A DNA stretch of 64,000 bases, taken from the NCBI GenBank assembly GCA_033782935.1, contig JAWQEG010000259.1, positions 888,501 to 952,500 of the forward strand, in the 5' to 3' direction. The notes beneath the pieces were generated by a model that worked only from the letters and a program-made list of their open reading frames with translations, searched no databases and had not been told where the DNA came from. This DNA is from Petrolisthes cinctipes. Lineage: Eukaryota; Arthropoda; Malacostraca; Decapoda; Porcellanidae. This document shows positions 46,069-57,759 of the stretch, in pieces (within the stretch, counting starts at the first letter, position 1; every line of letters begins with the position of its first letter). Both the position numbers and the translations under genes were made by a program.

Positions 46069-49000
46069 TCACAACTTTTGGAGGAGGCCAGCCTCCTCCA
46101 CATAGGAGAGGGTGTTCCGTCCCACACTACAAGCCTCCTCCCCGAGCACCTGGGAGAGACTGTAAGAACCGTCAACCTTCCGGTACTCGGAGAGGTGCCT
46201 ACGACGAAGGTCCCCAAGGCTGGGACACTCGACAATAAGATGCCGCACTGTCAAAGGGACAAGACAATCATCACAGTAGGGAGGGTGAGCCCTCTCCATT
46301 AAAAAGCCATGAGTCAATAATGTGTGGCCAATGCGGAGACGGACAAGAACTGTCTCCCACTGGCGGGACAGGCCACTGTAGCTCCACAAACCAAGACGCT
46401 GGCGGATGTCGCGGAGCTTGTTAGCCCCGACGGCGTCCCATCTGTCCTGCCAGCAGGAACGAACGGTAGCATCTATGTAGGAACAGGATGACGCCTGGCA
46501 GGAGGCCGGGAATTGGAGACCACAGCCTTAGCCAGGGCGTCAGCCCGCTCATTCCCATCAACACCCACATGGGCCGGGACCCAACAAAAAGTGACTTTCC
46601 AGCCACGACGACCCAGGAGGACAAGCCACTCAAGAATGGCCAACACCAGGGGATGGGAAGAGTTAAAATTGCACAAGGCCTGCAAGGCACTACAGGAATC
46701 GCTAAAAATAGTAAACGAAGGCTGAGGGAGAGTAAAAATCACTTGGAGGGCATATAAAATGGCCGAGAGCTCAGCAGTAAAAATGGACATGACAGAAGGG
46801 AGCCTGCCTCCACGGCAAAAGTCAGGAAAGACAACTCCAAAGCCAACTCCAGCATCAGACTTTGACCCATCAGTGTACACAGGAAGGGACTCCCTGTGAG
46901 TGAAGGCATGTTCTAAAAAGAGGGAACGAGCCACTGGAGGAGGAAGAGATTCCTTCTTGTCTGTAAAGCAGGTGCAGGGGAAAACTTCTGAAAGAAGCCA
47001 TGGAGCCACCCTGGGGACCCTCACAGGACAAATCTGGTAGTCATCTATGCCCATCTCCTCCATAGCCTTCCTGACCCGGAAGCCAAAGGGCCATGGTGCA
47101 CGAGAATGTAAAAGGTAGTACTGAGACATGATATCAGATGACACCGCCAAGCAAGGTAGGGAGTCAGGAAGTCGATGTAATCGATGCCAACAACGAACCA
47201 TCAAGGACTGACGACGGAGATCAAGAGGTGGCTCATTAGCGTCCACCAGGAGACTGGGGATTGGGGACGACCTAAAGGCTCCGGTCGCCAGACGTACTCC
47301 AGCATAATGAACAGGGTCTAAAACTCTGAGACGGGCATCGGTGGCAGAAGAGTACACCTCACACCCATAGTCGAGTTTTGATCTAATAAGAACATGGTAT
47401 AGGCGGAGGAGGGTGGCCCGATCAGCCCCCCAGGATGTATGGCTCAGGACCCTCAACAGGTTAAGAGCCTTGAGGCAAGAGACCTTAAGTGTACGTAAGT
47501 GAGGAACCCAAGTCAAACGTTTGTCAAAAAGGAGACCCAAAAAGCGAGTCTCCTCGACACATCGTATCCGATGACCATACATGAATAAGTCCGGATCAGG
47601 GTGGATTCCTCGGATGCGGCAGAAGTGCATAGCAACTGTCTTGGAAGGAGAAAATCGAAACCCATGAGAATCAGTCCAACGTGACACCCTGTCAAGGGCA
47701 AGCTGCATGCGCCGCTCCGCCACTGACATACGGGAAGCAGCAAACCAGACTGCTAGGTCGTCAACGTACATCGAGTTAGCTATACCGTCTGGAAGGGATG
47801 AGGCAATGGCATTAATTGCTACAGCAAACAATGTGACACTGAGGACGCTTCCCTGGGGGATGCTCTCCTCCTGTGGAACAGATGCTGAGTGGGTTGTACC
47901 AACCCTCACAGAAAAACTGCGACCACTGAGAAATTCCTTTAGAAAGCGTGGAAGGCGACCCCGCAGGCCATATATATGGAGTTGCTGCAGGATGCCATAT
48001 TGCCATGTAGTGTCATAGGCTTTCTCTAAATCAAAGAATACACAGACAAGGTGTTGATGTCGTGCAAAAGCCTCACATGCAGCAGCTTCCAACCTGACCA
48101 GAGCATCTGTAGTGGAACGGTATTTACGAAATCCAGACTGGGACGGAGACAGAAAATCACCCCGTTCCAAGAAGTATTCGAGTCAGTTTGACATTCACCA
48201 TCTTTTCAAATAGTTTACAGACACAGGAGGTCAAGGCAATTGGTCGATAATTGAGGGCAACACCAGAGTCCTTGCCCGGCATGAGAAAAGGAAGGATGGT
48301 AGCAACCCTCCACCCAGAAGGGAAGACACCCCCCAGCCAGATTCTGTTATATACAGCTAAAAGAAATGAGATCGCTTCCTCACCCAAGTGTCGTAACATT
48401 GCATATGGGATGTTGTCTGGCCCAGGAGAAGTGTCGCCGCAGAGAGAGAGAGCAGAATGCAGGTCTCTCAGGGTGAATATATGGTTATAACTTTCATTCT
48501 CGTTCCCTGTGAAATTCAGGACTGTACGCTCCTTGGCTCTTAACTCATGCCTGACAGCCAGAGGTCGAGAGTCACGGCTGGAGACCTTTGCAAAAGCCTC
48601 CGCCATGGTATTGGCCACTGTCAAACCATCCATGATCTTAATTCCATTGACCTTAAGTACAGGTGGAGAACTAGGAGAAAACTTCCCCGCCATCTTACGG
48701 ACTCTCCTGAACACTTGGGTGAGTGGAGTTTTAGTATTAATTGAAGACACATAGGCCTTCCAAGATGCACGTCGGGCCTCTTTTAAAACTCGTCTAGCCC
48801 GAGCCCTTGCCCGTCGGAAGTCCTCTAAAAGTTGGGTCCCCATGATTGAGACGAAGGCGAGACAAAGCAGCGCGCTTCTCCCGCACAGCAGTGGTGCAGA
48901 CTGGTGACCACCAAGAAACAGGACGTTTGGGAAAGTAGCCAGAAGTTCTAGGAATAGAGTTGAGAGCAGCAGAGTGGAGCATATCAGTGAAATATGTTAC

Positions 49001-49795
49001 AGCCTCGTCAGAGCTACCGAAATCGGCTACAGAAGAGACCGAAGAAGTTAGCTCTCTAAAAAACTGCCAGTCAGCCTTCTCTAATTTCCACCTAGGAAGA
49101 CGAGACTGTGGTTCATACCTGTTACCTTCTAAAAGTATAGGGAAATGGTCACTGCCATATAAGTCAGGCAACACTCTCCAAGTAAAATCCAACAGAGCAC
49201 TGGGTGAGCAAAGGGAAATGTCAATGGTGGTAAAAGTCCCAGTAGGGCTATTAAAATGTGTCACATCTCCCGTATTTAAAACCCCTAATCCCTCATCCTC
49301 AATAAAAGAAGCCAATAAAACACCCCTGGGGTTGACCGAACTGTCACCCCACAGAGGATGACGACCATTAAAATCACCCAATAAAATAAAGGGAGATGGA
49401 AGGTCCCGTACAAGATGGTTGAGATCACCCCTCTCAACTGTAACACTGGGAGGAAGGTATAGACTGCATACAGTGTACGGGCGGTCCATAAAAACCTTAA
49501 CTGCAACAGCCTGGAGCGGAGTGTCAAGCTCCAGGCTCGTGCATGGAATATCTCGGCGAACTAGGATGGCAGAGCCACCATGATGACCCTGCCCTTCAAA
49601 TGAATTGGAATAAAATGCTGAGTATGCTGGAGGACTGGCAGGAATGTAGTCCCCAAGCATTGTCTCTTGGAGAGAAACACATGCAGGAGAGAAGCTAGAG
49701 AGAAGAACGCGCAGTTCCTCCCAAGAAGCACGCAAGCCACGGCAATTCCACTGAAGGACCTTGAACGGTGTTACTTTAGTACTTCCCACTACCAC
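46069..49795 (-). pseudogene. LA12 ORF2, nearly intact
   Basis: Starts near 49795 (VTPFKVLQWNCRGLRASWEE). Endonuclease with SLQETML, GDFNGRHPLWGDSSVNPRG and SDHFPILLEG, open to 48794. A 2-base loss near 48830 shifts frame; RT continues 48843-48157 (NYRPIALTSCVCKLFEKMVN). A small insertion near 48175 shifts again, and a 565-codon frame (48170-46473) carries FFDLEKAYDTTW, IPQGSVLS, YVDDLAVW (about 47765), then RNase H with YTDGSKSDAGVGFG, TAELSAILYAL, SDSCSAL and GNERADALAK. All four RNase H acidic residues are therefore present. A 19-bp deletion near 46480 precedes the terminal zinc motif CDDCLVPLTVRHLIVEC (about 46290). Confidence 0.95.
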
Positions 49796-51770
49796 CTCGA
49801 CCTGAGGGTTTATTCAAACAATAAGATTTGTCTAATCCTGGGCCACTAGAAGAAGAGCGAACCCGAGGAGTAGTACTTGGGGCAGTAATTGGGACCCGTA
49901 GACGAGTCCCTGAAGCATCTGATATGTTAGAAGAAGATGAAGGTATATGAGATGGGATATTCTTTGAAACAATTACATTGGTTCTGTCCTGTACAGCAGT
50001 GGTATCACTGACACAGGCAGATACATCAACTTCCATAATACAGGTGGTAGAATCACTCCGCTGCTCAAGCGGAAGAGAAAGTGAATATTTTGAAGTCACA
50101 ACATCCGTGGCATCCACATTAACTTCACGCCCCTCTGATGATCCCGAAGGAAGCTTGCGAGGAGGAACTTCTGTTGAATCAAGAGATTCATCAGAGCCAC
50201 GAGAACGCTTCTGGTGAAATTGAGAGGAAACTATGGATGAGTCCACAGAGATGGTTGCCTCACAAGGTGGAACATCTATAGAATCAAGTGCCTCAGAGGA
50301 ACCACGAAGGCGTCTCTGTGGCAGTTTAGGTGACTTAAGTTTCCTTTTTGGAGAGCGTGTGGCAACGTGAACCTCTACCACATGGACACCTTTAGCTAAA
50401 GTCTGAGAATTGTCATCAGTTGAAGGGTTACCAGAATGAGTGTCTGATAAAGTTTCCAAGACAGAGAAACTATTATGTAGAGTAACCTTAGAAACGTTCT
50501 CACTAGAGCAAGAAGCAGCTGCCTTTTGAGAGGGTTGAGAGGGTGCTGCAACCAATTTAGGGCGAAGGGAGGAGGTATATGTCTTCACACCACCATCCTT
50601 CTGTCGCCTGAAGTTGAGTTGCCGTCTGGCACTACCTATGCTAATGAATTGAGTATTAGCCAAGTGGAGGATATCCTGCTCAAGTAGGTACATCTTACAT
50701 TGGCGAGAACGCAAGGGGTGAGAATCTCTGCAGTAAAAGCAGTAACTCTCTGACCGACACTCAGAAGTAAGATGTGAGTCAAGAGCAGAACAATTACCAC
50801 ACCGGGAACGGTTGTTGCAGTTCCTTTTCCCATGACCAAACTCATAACAACAGAAACACTGTAGGGGACGCTCAACAAAAGGCTTCACCTCAAATGAGGT
50901 GGGGTTAGTGTTAATGCGATCTGGGATATGCGAGCCATAGAAAGTGAGGATGATCATATTTTTACTGCCTTTCATCTTCGTTACTCGTTGGACACTGTCT
51001 GGGCACATAGCGAGAATGTCCTCTTCAGAGAATTCATACAGGTCCTCATTATATATACGCCCCTTGCTATAATTAAATGTTCGATGTGGTTTAATAGATT
51101 CAAACATGCTATCAGAAGGACAGGGGAGATTGAGGAGCATCATGGCCTGTGTAAGATCTTTGGCTCTGATTAAAACTCCCTTACCATATTTCTTTATGTG
51201 GCCCATTGGTAATAATCCAATTTCTTTCTCAAAATACCGGGAAGCATGGATAAGGTTACCACGTCCCTCCCTGTAGTAAGCCACAAACCAAAAGGGTGTA
51301 GGAACCCGACGTTCCTTTGGGACATGCTCTACAGAGTCATCAAATATATTAGGGCAGTAATCATTGTCACTGTCAACTACATTGATGGACCGCATCATCT
51401 GAGTTTTACAATGAGTATCCCCCACCGTCAGAGAATCTTTTGCCTCAAATGCTGCTTTGGCAGCAGCATTTGTATTGAAAGTAATATAGCACCGATTAGA
51501 CCTACAATCACTGTCCTATGTGATTCGGATTCGAAGGACTACTCCAAAGCACTTAAAAATGGAGTGGATAGCGCCATAGGAAAAGGATGCAAGTACATTC
51601 GTTAACATTAACGTGTCCAGATCGCTAACAGGGTTCTTCGACACAACACCCGACCTGCTAGGTCTACTCTTATTTGCAGCTTTCTGCATATTACCACGAC
51701 CAGAGAGTGACGTCTCGAGGGCCTGGTCGACCACCGCTTGAGGAAGAGATTGAGGCTTTTCTGTATCCAT
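49776..51770 (-). pseudogene. LA12 ORF1, open except for one stop
   Basis: Begins MDTEKPQSLPQAVVDQALET at 51770 and stays in one frame to 49776, broken only by a TAG at 51516-51518 where LA4 has a TAT tyrosine codon. Features in order: variable N-terminal part (to about residue 85), a conserved FNTNAAAKA region, PTPFWFVAYYREGRGNLIHA, LCP-type MCPDSVQRVTKMKGSKNMII, then knuckles CFCCYEFGHGKRNCNNRSRC, CGNC...H....C and YCFYCRDSHPLRSRQC, then a Ser/Arg-rich tail. A deletion of about 33 bp shortens the C-terminus relative to LA1 and LA4 and makes it overlap ORF2 by about 20 bases. Confidence 0.94.
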
Positions 51771-53764
51771 ATATCATTGATTTGTTGTTTTTGGCCCCAG
51801 GAGCCAAGAGCTACTACCTACCGGGCAGATGTGGGAACCGAGCGCTGGTCGCCATGAGCGGGTACCTCTTCCCCCACGGGGCCACTCGTTTTAAAAAGCA
51901 GCCCTAATGGCTCGAAAGTTTGCCCACGACGGTGCTGAGACCCCCTTCCTCAACATCTCCCGGCCCAGACACCCAACCATCCAACAAAGGACGGCCCCTA
52001 GAGGGCAGTCCCACCGGAGGGCAGCGCTGTTGGCTAGTACTGGCAGCCTATTGCATGGGAACCATTTAGTCTGGTCTCTCACTGGCGACCTCACTATCAT
52101 GGGAAGCCCTCTCTCCCCGAAATCGGGGCAGAGCAGGGGCCGGAGCCCCCTCTAGTCTAGCTCGCCAGGTCTCAGAGACACGCAAGCCCCCCCACCACGT
52201 CAAGGCGGTTCCCGTTGGGGGGGTAGTAAACTAATAGAGAAGATGGTGAAGGTCAGACTGGTATACTTCCTGGAACGGGGTGGTTTTCTGTTTCTGTCCC
52301 AGTCTGGCTTTCGTAAACAACGTTCCACTACCGACGCTCTGGTCTAGCAACCGGAGCTTTCAAGTCATCACCAATCCTCAGTCTCCTGGTGAACGCTAAT
52401 GAGCCACCTCTTGATCTCTGTTGCCAGTCCTTGATGGTTCGTTGTTAGCATCAATTACATCAAATTCCTGACTCCCTTCCCTGCTTGGCGGTGTCATCTG
52501 ATATCATGTCTAAGTACTTCCTATCACATCATCGCACACCATGGCCCTTTGGCTACCGGGTCAGGAAGGCTATGGAGGAGATGGGCATTATGACTTCCAG
52601 ATTTGTCCTGTGCGGGTCCACAGGGTGGCTCCATGGCTTCTTCCAAAAGTTTTCATCTGCATCTCCTTTTCAGACAAGAAGGAATCTCTTCCTTCTAAAG
52701 TGGCTTTCTCCCTCTTTTTAGAGCATACCTCCTTTCACAGGGAGTCCCTCCCTGTGTACACTGATGGGTCAAAGCCTGATGCTGGAGTTGGTTTTGGGGC
52801 TGTCTTTCCCGAATTTTGTCGTGGCAGCAGGCTCCTTTCTGTCATGTCCATTTTTACTGCCAAGCTTTCGGATATTTTATATGCCCTACAAGTGACTCTC
52901 CCGCAGCTTTCTTTTACTATTTTAGCGATTCCTGTAGTGCCTTGCAGGCCTTGGGCAATTTTAACTCTTCCTATTCCCTGATGTTGGCTACTCTCGAGTG
53001 ACTTGTCCTCCTGGGACGGCATGGCCGCAGAGTCACATTTTGTTGGGTCCCGGCCCATGTGAGTGTCGATGGGAATGAGCGGGCTGACGCCCCTGGCTAA
53101 GGCTGCGGCCTCCAGTTCTCAGCCTTCTGCTAGGCGTCATCCCATACCTGCAGTGGACCTTCGACCCTACATAGATTCTGCTCTTCTATCCTGCTTGCAG
53201 GAAAGATGGGATGCCGTCTGGGCTAACAAGCTTAGTTGCATCTGCCAGCGCTTGGGTTTGTGGAGCCACAGTGGCCTGTCCCACCGGTGGGAGACAGCTA
53301 TTGCCTGTCTCCACATTGGATTTTTAATGGAGCGGGCACCCCTTCCCTACTGTGATGATTGTCTGGTCCCTTTGACAGTGCTGCCTCTTCTTGTGGAGTG
53401 TCCCAGCCTTGGTGACCTTAGCCGTAGGCACGTCTCTGAGTACCGGGAGGGGGACTGCTCTTACAGTCTCTCTCAGGTGCCTGGGGAGTTTAATGTTTTA
53501 AATTTTGATTCCTGTATAAATTTTACTTAAGTTAATCAGGTTATTTTAGTTTAAAAAAAAATCTTTCTTTTTTATATGTTGTTTTAATCATGTGCTTCTC
53601 CCTTTCGGAATAACGAAGCCAGGCTGGTGTGTGCATGTATTTTTTTGGTGATGTAAGGGGCCATATTTTAAAATCCTTAGATTTTAATATCATGTTAGGC
53701 GGTATATGACCCTTCCTGTTGCGCCGCCAGATGCCTAGTGGCATCTACTAATTAATTAATCAAT

Positions 53765-54030
53765 TATTCATCTCTCTCATACAACTATCCATATATATAT
53801 TGAACAGCCATGGTGACAGGATACACCCCTGTCTAATATACTAATATACTAATATTAAAATTCTCACTTAGATCACACTAGACCCGCACACATGCTGTTG
53901 CCTCTGCATAAAAGGCCTCATTGCCTTTCAACAAACACCCTCCAACACCAGAAATCCTCAACACTTCTGTCATAGCTCTTCTATCAACCCTATCGTATGC
54001 CTTCAACTCCATGAAGGCAGCATGGAACTT
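53765..54030 (-). pseudogene. RTE-type LINE RT fragment
   Basis: Minus-strand reading FMELKAYDRVDRRAMTEVLR, then ISGVGGCLLKGNEAFYAEAT and ACVRV, and further on RQGCILSPWLFNIYMD. These are RT motif A ('AYDRVDR..mw.vLR') and motif B ('RQGCvlSPwLFniymD') of RTE-type elements. Fragment only; it follows the LA11 tail and precedes a Jockey/CR1-like piece. Confidence 0.87.
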
Positions 54031-54099
54031 CCTACCCTTCCCAATAAATTTCTCCACTGTTGGTTGTTTTATACTGGCAGCTATATGCTGCAGCTATAC

Positions 54100-54993
54100 T
54101 GGTTGATTTACAATATAGTTGATAGTGTAAACAGCAATTGTCCTTCAATCGAGACTACCAACGGTGGTGTTCCTCAGAGTTCTGTCCTATTATCTACTCT
54201 CCTTCTCCTTTTTATCAATGACCTTCCGAGCAGTACTCCATCCCCTATCCAATTTTATGCCGAAGAATCCACAACCATTCCAGCAGCTCCCCTCCACATC
54301 ACATGATGATGCACTGGCACCCTTGACTTCTGACATATCTCTTTTATCTGATTGAGGCAAAGAAAACCTCGTGGATTTCAGTGCTTTCTAAATACACTTC
54401 CTTTATCTTTCAACTGAAACTACTTTTCCAAGCGACTATTTCCTCTTCTTCAACGATACTGTAATTTAATCTTTCCTGTTCTCTCGAAATCCTTGGTGTC
54501 TCTTTCTCTCACAATTTCTCTTGGAGAGATCATGTTAACTCTCTAGCTAAAACTGTTTCAGAGAAGTTAGGTGCTCAATGTAGATTCCGAGAATACTTCA
54601 CTCCCTGCAGCTGTTGTCTTTGAACAGGGGACTCATCCCCCTATGTATAGTGTACGGTTCCCGTATGTACAGTACATGTATGGTGGAATCAAAGGCATTC
54701 TATTTCAAAATTTCTTCTCATCTTACGAAATCACTACAGAATCACACTCTCTTTGGTGCAAAGTTGCATCACTCTCTGTTATATCGTTAATCCACTGGAC
54801 ATTGCCCTTCTGAACTCTCTCAGTGTATGCACCCTCCCTTCATGAGAGCCTACAACACTAGCCAAGCTTCTCAATCTCATCCCTATTCTGTTTAACTCCC
54901 TATTGCAAGAGATAACTTGCACTCTCATTCTCACATGTATAAAATTGGTCAACTCTGGAACACTCGACCTCCCCTCCCCCTTACTACGACATG
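54100..54993 (+). pseudogene. Jockey/CR1-like LINE RT fragment, part 1
   Basis: Plus strand: NGGVPQSSVLLSTLLLLFIN then DLPSSTPSPIQFYAEEST (RT motifs B and C; the YADD box has decayed to YAEE), later FREYFTPCSCCL and a degenerate 'VrPcmeY..H.WGG' region. It continues to HSHMYKIGQLWNTRPPLPLT and is cut at 54993 by the palindromic element. The missing end resumes at 57409. Confidence 0.8.
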
Positions 54994-55242
54994 TACAGCT
55001 CCGGACAGATCAAGGGTCCACACTTCTTCCACCAGCTACTTGGTTTGGGCCTCGTCGGATCTGGTAACAGTTGCAGGTGGAGGGAGGGGGGGTGTTAGTG
55101 GGAGAGGAGGAGAGAAATGTATGTGGGGCTATAAAGGAGGTAATGTGGGAGGGTAACGAATAATCAGGTAGATGAGACGTGTGTCAGGAGGAATGAATGA
55201 ATCATACACTGTGAACGGAATCGAACCACCAATAGTTTAAAG

Positions 55243-55443
55243 CAGGAATCTTCAAACTTTTTCAGTCGTGACCCAGTTTTTACTATGACATCATTCTTGC
55301 GACCCATACAGAAAGATCTTTTACAAATGACCAGAATTATCAACCTAAGAAAATACAAGGCCAGAAACTGAAACGCAATAATTATGATAAAAAGGCATCC
55401 TAACCAGAATTACAACAAGAATTATAAACACTGCCTCACCTAC

Positions 55444-55493
<50 letters not shown>

Positions 55494-55704
55494 AGGGCTA
55501 ATATTTGTGCAATGATTTTGTTTTATTGATAATTAAATACATGAATATTCGATTATAGAAATATGTTAGGTGTATTCATGTCTGAACTTCATATTTATTT
55601 TATTGTCACGAACATTATTATTCTATTTTATTCATGTATTTATTTTTGTGAACCTGCAACCCAGTTTGGAGGAATTCGGAACCCCCGTAGTTTGAAGAAC
55701 CCGG
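55243..55704. mobile_element. hAT-type MITE in the left palindrome arm
   Basis: 462 bp with ends CAGGAATCTTCAAACT and the complement of CCGGGTTCTTCAAACT, flanked by 8-bp GTTTAAAG (55235-55242) and GTTTATAG (55705-55712, one mismatch). Contains the RTCGCGACCCA-like sequence often near hAT ends (GTCGTGACCCAG) and a (CT)n run. Confidence 0.85.
55449..55490. repeat. (CT)n microsatellite, left arm
   Basis: About 21 CT units. The equivalent position in the right arm (56930-56955) keeps only about 12 interrupted units. Confidence 0.95.
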
Positions 55705-56241
55705 GTTTATAGACGTTGGTGGATATAGGAGAGAAGAAATGTGATGATTTGAGGCGAGGGTGAGGGGGAAGAGGGTAAGACAAATGAAGGTGATTAGTTA
55801 AAAAGTAATAACTAACAAATATAATTAGAATATCTGTTACATTATATCCTTTAAATAAATGACATGGTTAAAAATATGAGAATTAAAAGATAAACGGTAA
55901 GAAAGGAGGGAAGGGCAAGCGAGAGAGGGATAAGACAGTAGGGAGGATGTGTATGGTTGCCAGTTTCTTGAGAGATACTATAATATATATAGCCTATGCA
56001 TAAAATTAGACCAAGTTTATTGAAAACGCCATATAGCGGCGCATATTTAAGTTTAACATCGATTATTTTTAAGGAAATGCATATTTAGAAGAAAAAATCC
56101 TGGTAAATAGCTTAATGAATTTGTTGACAAATATGATTATTAAAAAAGTTAGAAAATTAAACCGTCTTCTGCCGAAAAAAAAAAAAAACAGCTGGGCTTG
56201 AGAGAAGGTGATAAATAGGGTGGACTACAAGCACGAGGGAT

Positions 56242-56444
56242 TTGATTGATTGATATTAGGTGGCGCAACAGCGAGGTCATATAGCACCAGGAAAAGGTGA
56301 TAGAAAGGTGTGACAGCAAGCAAGAAGGAAATAGGAAGAAAGGAGGGACAGTTGAAGAACTGAAAGCTAGTGGCTGGGGCTGAAATGGAGCCAAAACCCT
56401 TAAAGTATTGCCCACATCATAACAGGCAATACCCCCCTACGGGG
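56242..56444 (-). mobile_element. SINE with a LINE-A-like 3' tail, 14-bp TSD
   Basis: 203 bp on the minus strand inside the palindrome centre, flanked by a perfect 14-bp duplication CAAGCACGAGGGAT (56228-56241 and 56445-56458). The 5' head reads CCCCGTAGGGGGGTATTGCC and contains an inverted pair GTATTGCC/GGCAATAC that can form a hairpin. The 3' end reads TATATGACCTCGCTGTTGCG, then CC and ATCAATCAATCAA, closely matching the LINE-A terminal block. No coding capacity. SINEs commonly borrow the 3' end of the LINE that moves them; LINE-A is the obvious partner. Confidence 0.88.
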
Positions 56445-56717
56445 CAAGCACGAGGGATAAAAGGAATACAGGGATAGCTGTCTAATATCCAAAGGATAAT
56501 AATCAGTAGTCTATCCCACTGCGATGGTGAACAAAAGACAGTGCCTTTATTTAAAGGATATAATGTAACAGATACTCTCATTATATTTGTTAGTTATTAC
56601 TTTTTAACTAATCACCTTCATTTGTCTTACCCTCTTCCCCCTCACCCTCGCCTTAAATCATCACATTTCTTCTCTCCTATATCCACCAGCGTTAATGCAG
56701 TATGCACTTCTTTAAAC

Positions 56718-57159
56718 CCGGATTCTTCAAACTACGGGTCCCGAATTCCTTCATACTGGGTCGCAGGCTCACAAAAATAAATACATGAATAAAATAGAAT
56801 AATAATGTTCGTGACAATAAAATAAATATGAAGTTCATACATGAATCCACCAAACATATTTTTATAATCGAATATTCATGTATTTAATTATCAATAAAAC
56901 AAAATCATTGCACAAATATTAGCCTTCTTGAGAGAGAATGAGAGAGAGAGAGGGAGGGGTAGGTGAGGCAGTGTTTTTAATTCTGTTTATAATTCTGGTT
57001 AGAATGCCTTTTTATCATAATTATTGCGTTTCAGTTTCTGGCCTTGTATTTTCTTAGGTTAATAATTCTGGTCACTTGTAAAAGATCTTTCTGTATGGGT
57101 CGCGAGAATGATGTCATAGTAAAAACTGGGTCACGACTGAAAAAGTTTGAAGATTCCTG
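56718..57159. mobile_element. hAT-type MITE in the right palindrome arm
   Basis: 442 bp, inverted relative to the left-arm copy, ends CCGGATTCTTCAAACT and the complement of CAGGAATCTTCAAACT. Flanked by a perfect 8-bp duplication CTTTAAAC (56710-56717 and 57160-57167). It occupies the mirror position of the left-arm copy and both have the same target duplication, so they descend from one insertion. Confidence 0.87.
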
Positions 57160-57408
57160 CTTTAAACTATTGGTGATTCGATACTGTTCACAGTGTATGC
57201 TTCATTCATTCCTATTGACGCACGTCCCATCTACCTGATTATTCGTTACCCTCCCACATTACTTCCTATATAGCTCCGCCCACATTTCTCTCGTCCTCTC
57301 CCACTAACATCCCCCCTCCCTCCACCTGCAACTGTTGCCAGATCCAACGAGGCCCAAACCAAGTCGCTGGTGGAAGAAGTGTGGACCCTTGATCTGTCCG
57401 GAGCTGTA

Positions 57409-57560
57409 CTTCTTCAATCTTAATGTTCCTTGGCATCTTGAACGAAATTGGACATGATTTGGGACTTCTCCCATTACTTAATCTCACATGTAAGTGCAAC
57501 AAGCGGTCTGGCAGCCCTTAGCCCTCATTTTGTATAATAATAAATAATAAAGGTATCAAG
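57409..57560 (+). pseudogene. Jockey/CR1-like LINE fragment, part 2 (3' end)
   Basis: Resumes the element cut at 54993: TTCTTCAATCTTAATGTTCC encodes FFNLNVPWHLE in the frame expected after LPLTT (compare the related piece at 59490-59570). It ends in a short 3' UTR with AATAATAAATAATAAAGG. Confidence 0.72.
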
Positions 57561-57759
57561 TAGTATTCACGTGATAAGGGCTAGATTGGACATCAAGGAG
57601 GGATGTATAAAGTATATAATAATCAACGTGATCATGGCGGGATGACTTTTATCGCAACAAGTGCAAGTATCTTGCATAGTGACATGTGAAGTAAATAAAT
57701 ACACCAATATTATCAGTCACCGTTCACACTATGTGCAGAAAAAATTAATCAACAGTCTC

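Larger units (their letters stand above)
45788..52225 (-). mobile_element. LINE-A copy LA12, full length, youngest-looking, with TSD
   Basis: Complete copy of about 6.4 kb on the minus strand inserted into LA11. Target-site duplication GTAAACTAATAG at 45775-45786 and 52226-52237 (13 bp if the next A is counted). The tail is clean (ATTGATTGATTGATTGATT). The 5' UTR spans about 51775-52225 and starts at the complement of CAACGGGAACCGCC after a C-run. It has the fewest lesions of any copy here: one stop in ORF1 and about three small indels in ORF2. Confidence 0.97.
44899..53765 (+). mobile_element. LINE-A copy LA11, split by the insertion of LA12
   Basis: Plus-strand copy in two parts. The first, 44899-45786, holds the endonuclease end and RT start (ITFHRDM-type region, YVSSINTKIPLTQVFRRVHK). 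The second, 52226-53765, continues RT with EKMVKVRLVYFLERGGFLF. After a deletion near 52345 it passes to RNase H (YTDGSKPDAGVGFGAVFPEF) and the zinc motif CDDCLVPLTVLPLLVEC (about 53350-53400). It ends GTTGCGCCGCCAGATGCC with a degenerate AATTAATTAATCAATT tail. Joining across LA12 restores a continuous RT reading around LCKLIEKMVKV. Confidence 0.9.
54996..57406. mobile_element. Palindromic (fold-back) TA-flanked element, 2.4 kb
   Basis: Inserted in the Jockey/CR1-like fragment. Ends CAGCTCCGGACAGATCAAGG (left) and its exact complement at the right, flanked by TA (54994-54995 and 57407-57408). The inverted arms are 864 bp (54996-55859) and 861 bp (56546-57406), enclosing a 686-bp centre with a SINE. 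CAG ends plus TA duplication fit Tc1/mariner mobilisation; arms this long are unusual. Both arms hold the same hAT MITE. No transposase recognised. Confidence 0.88.
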
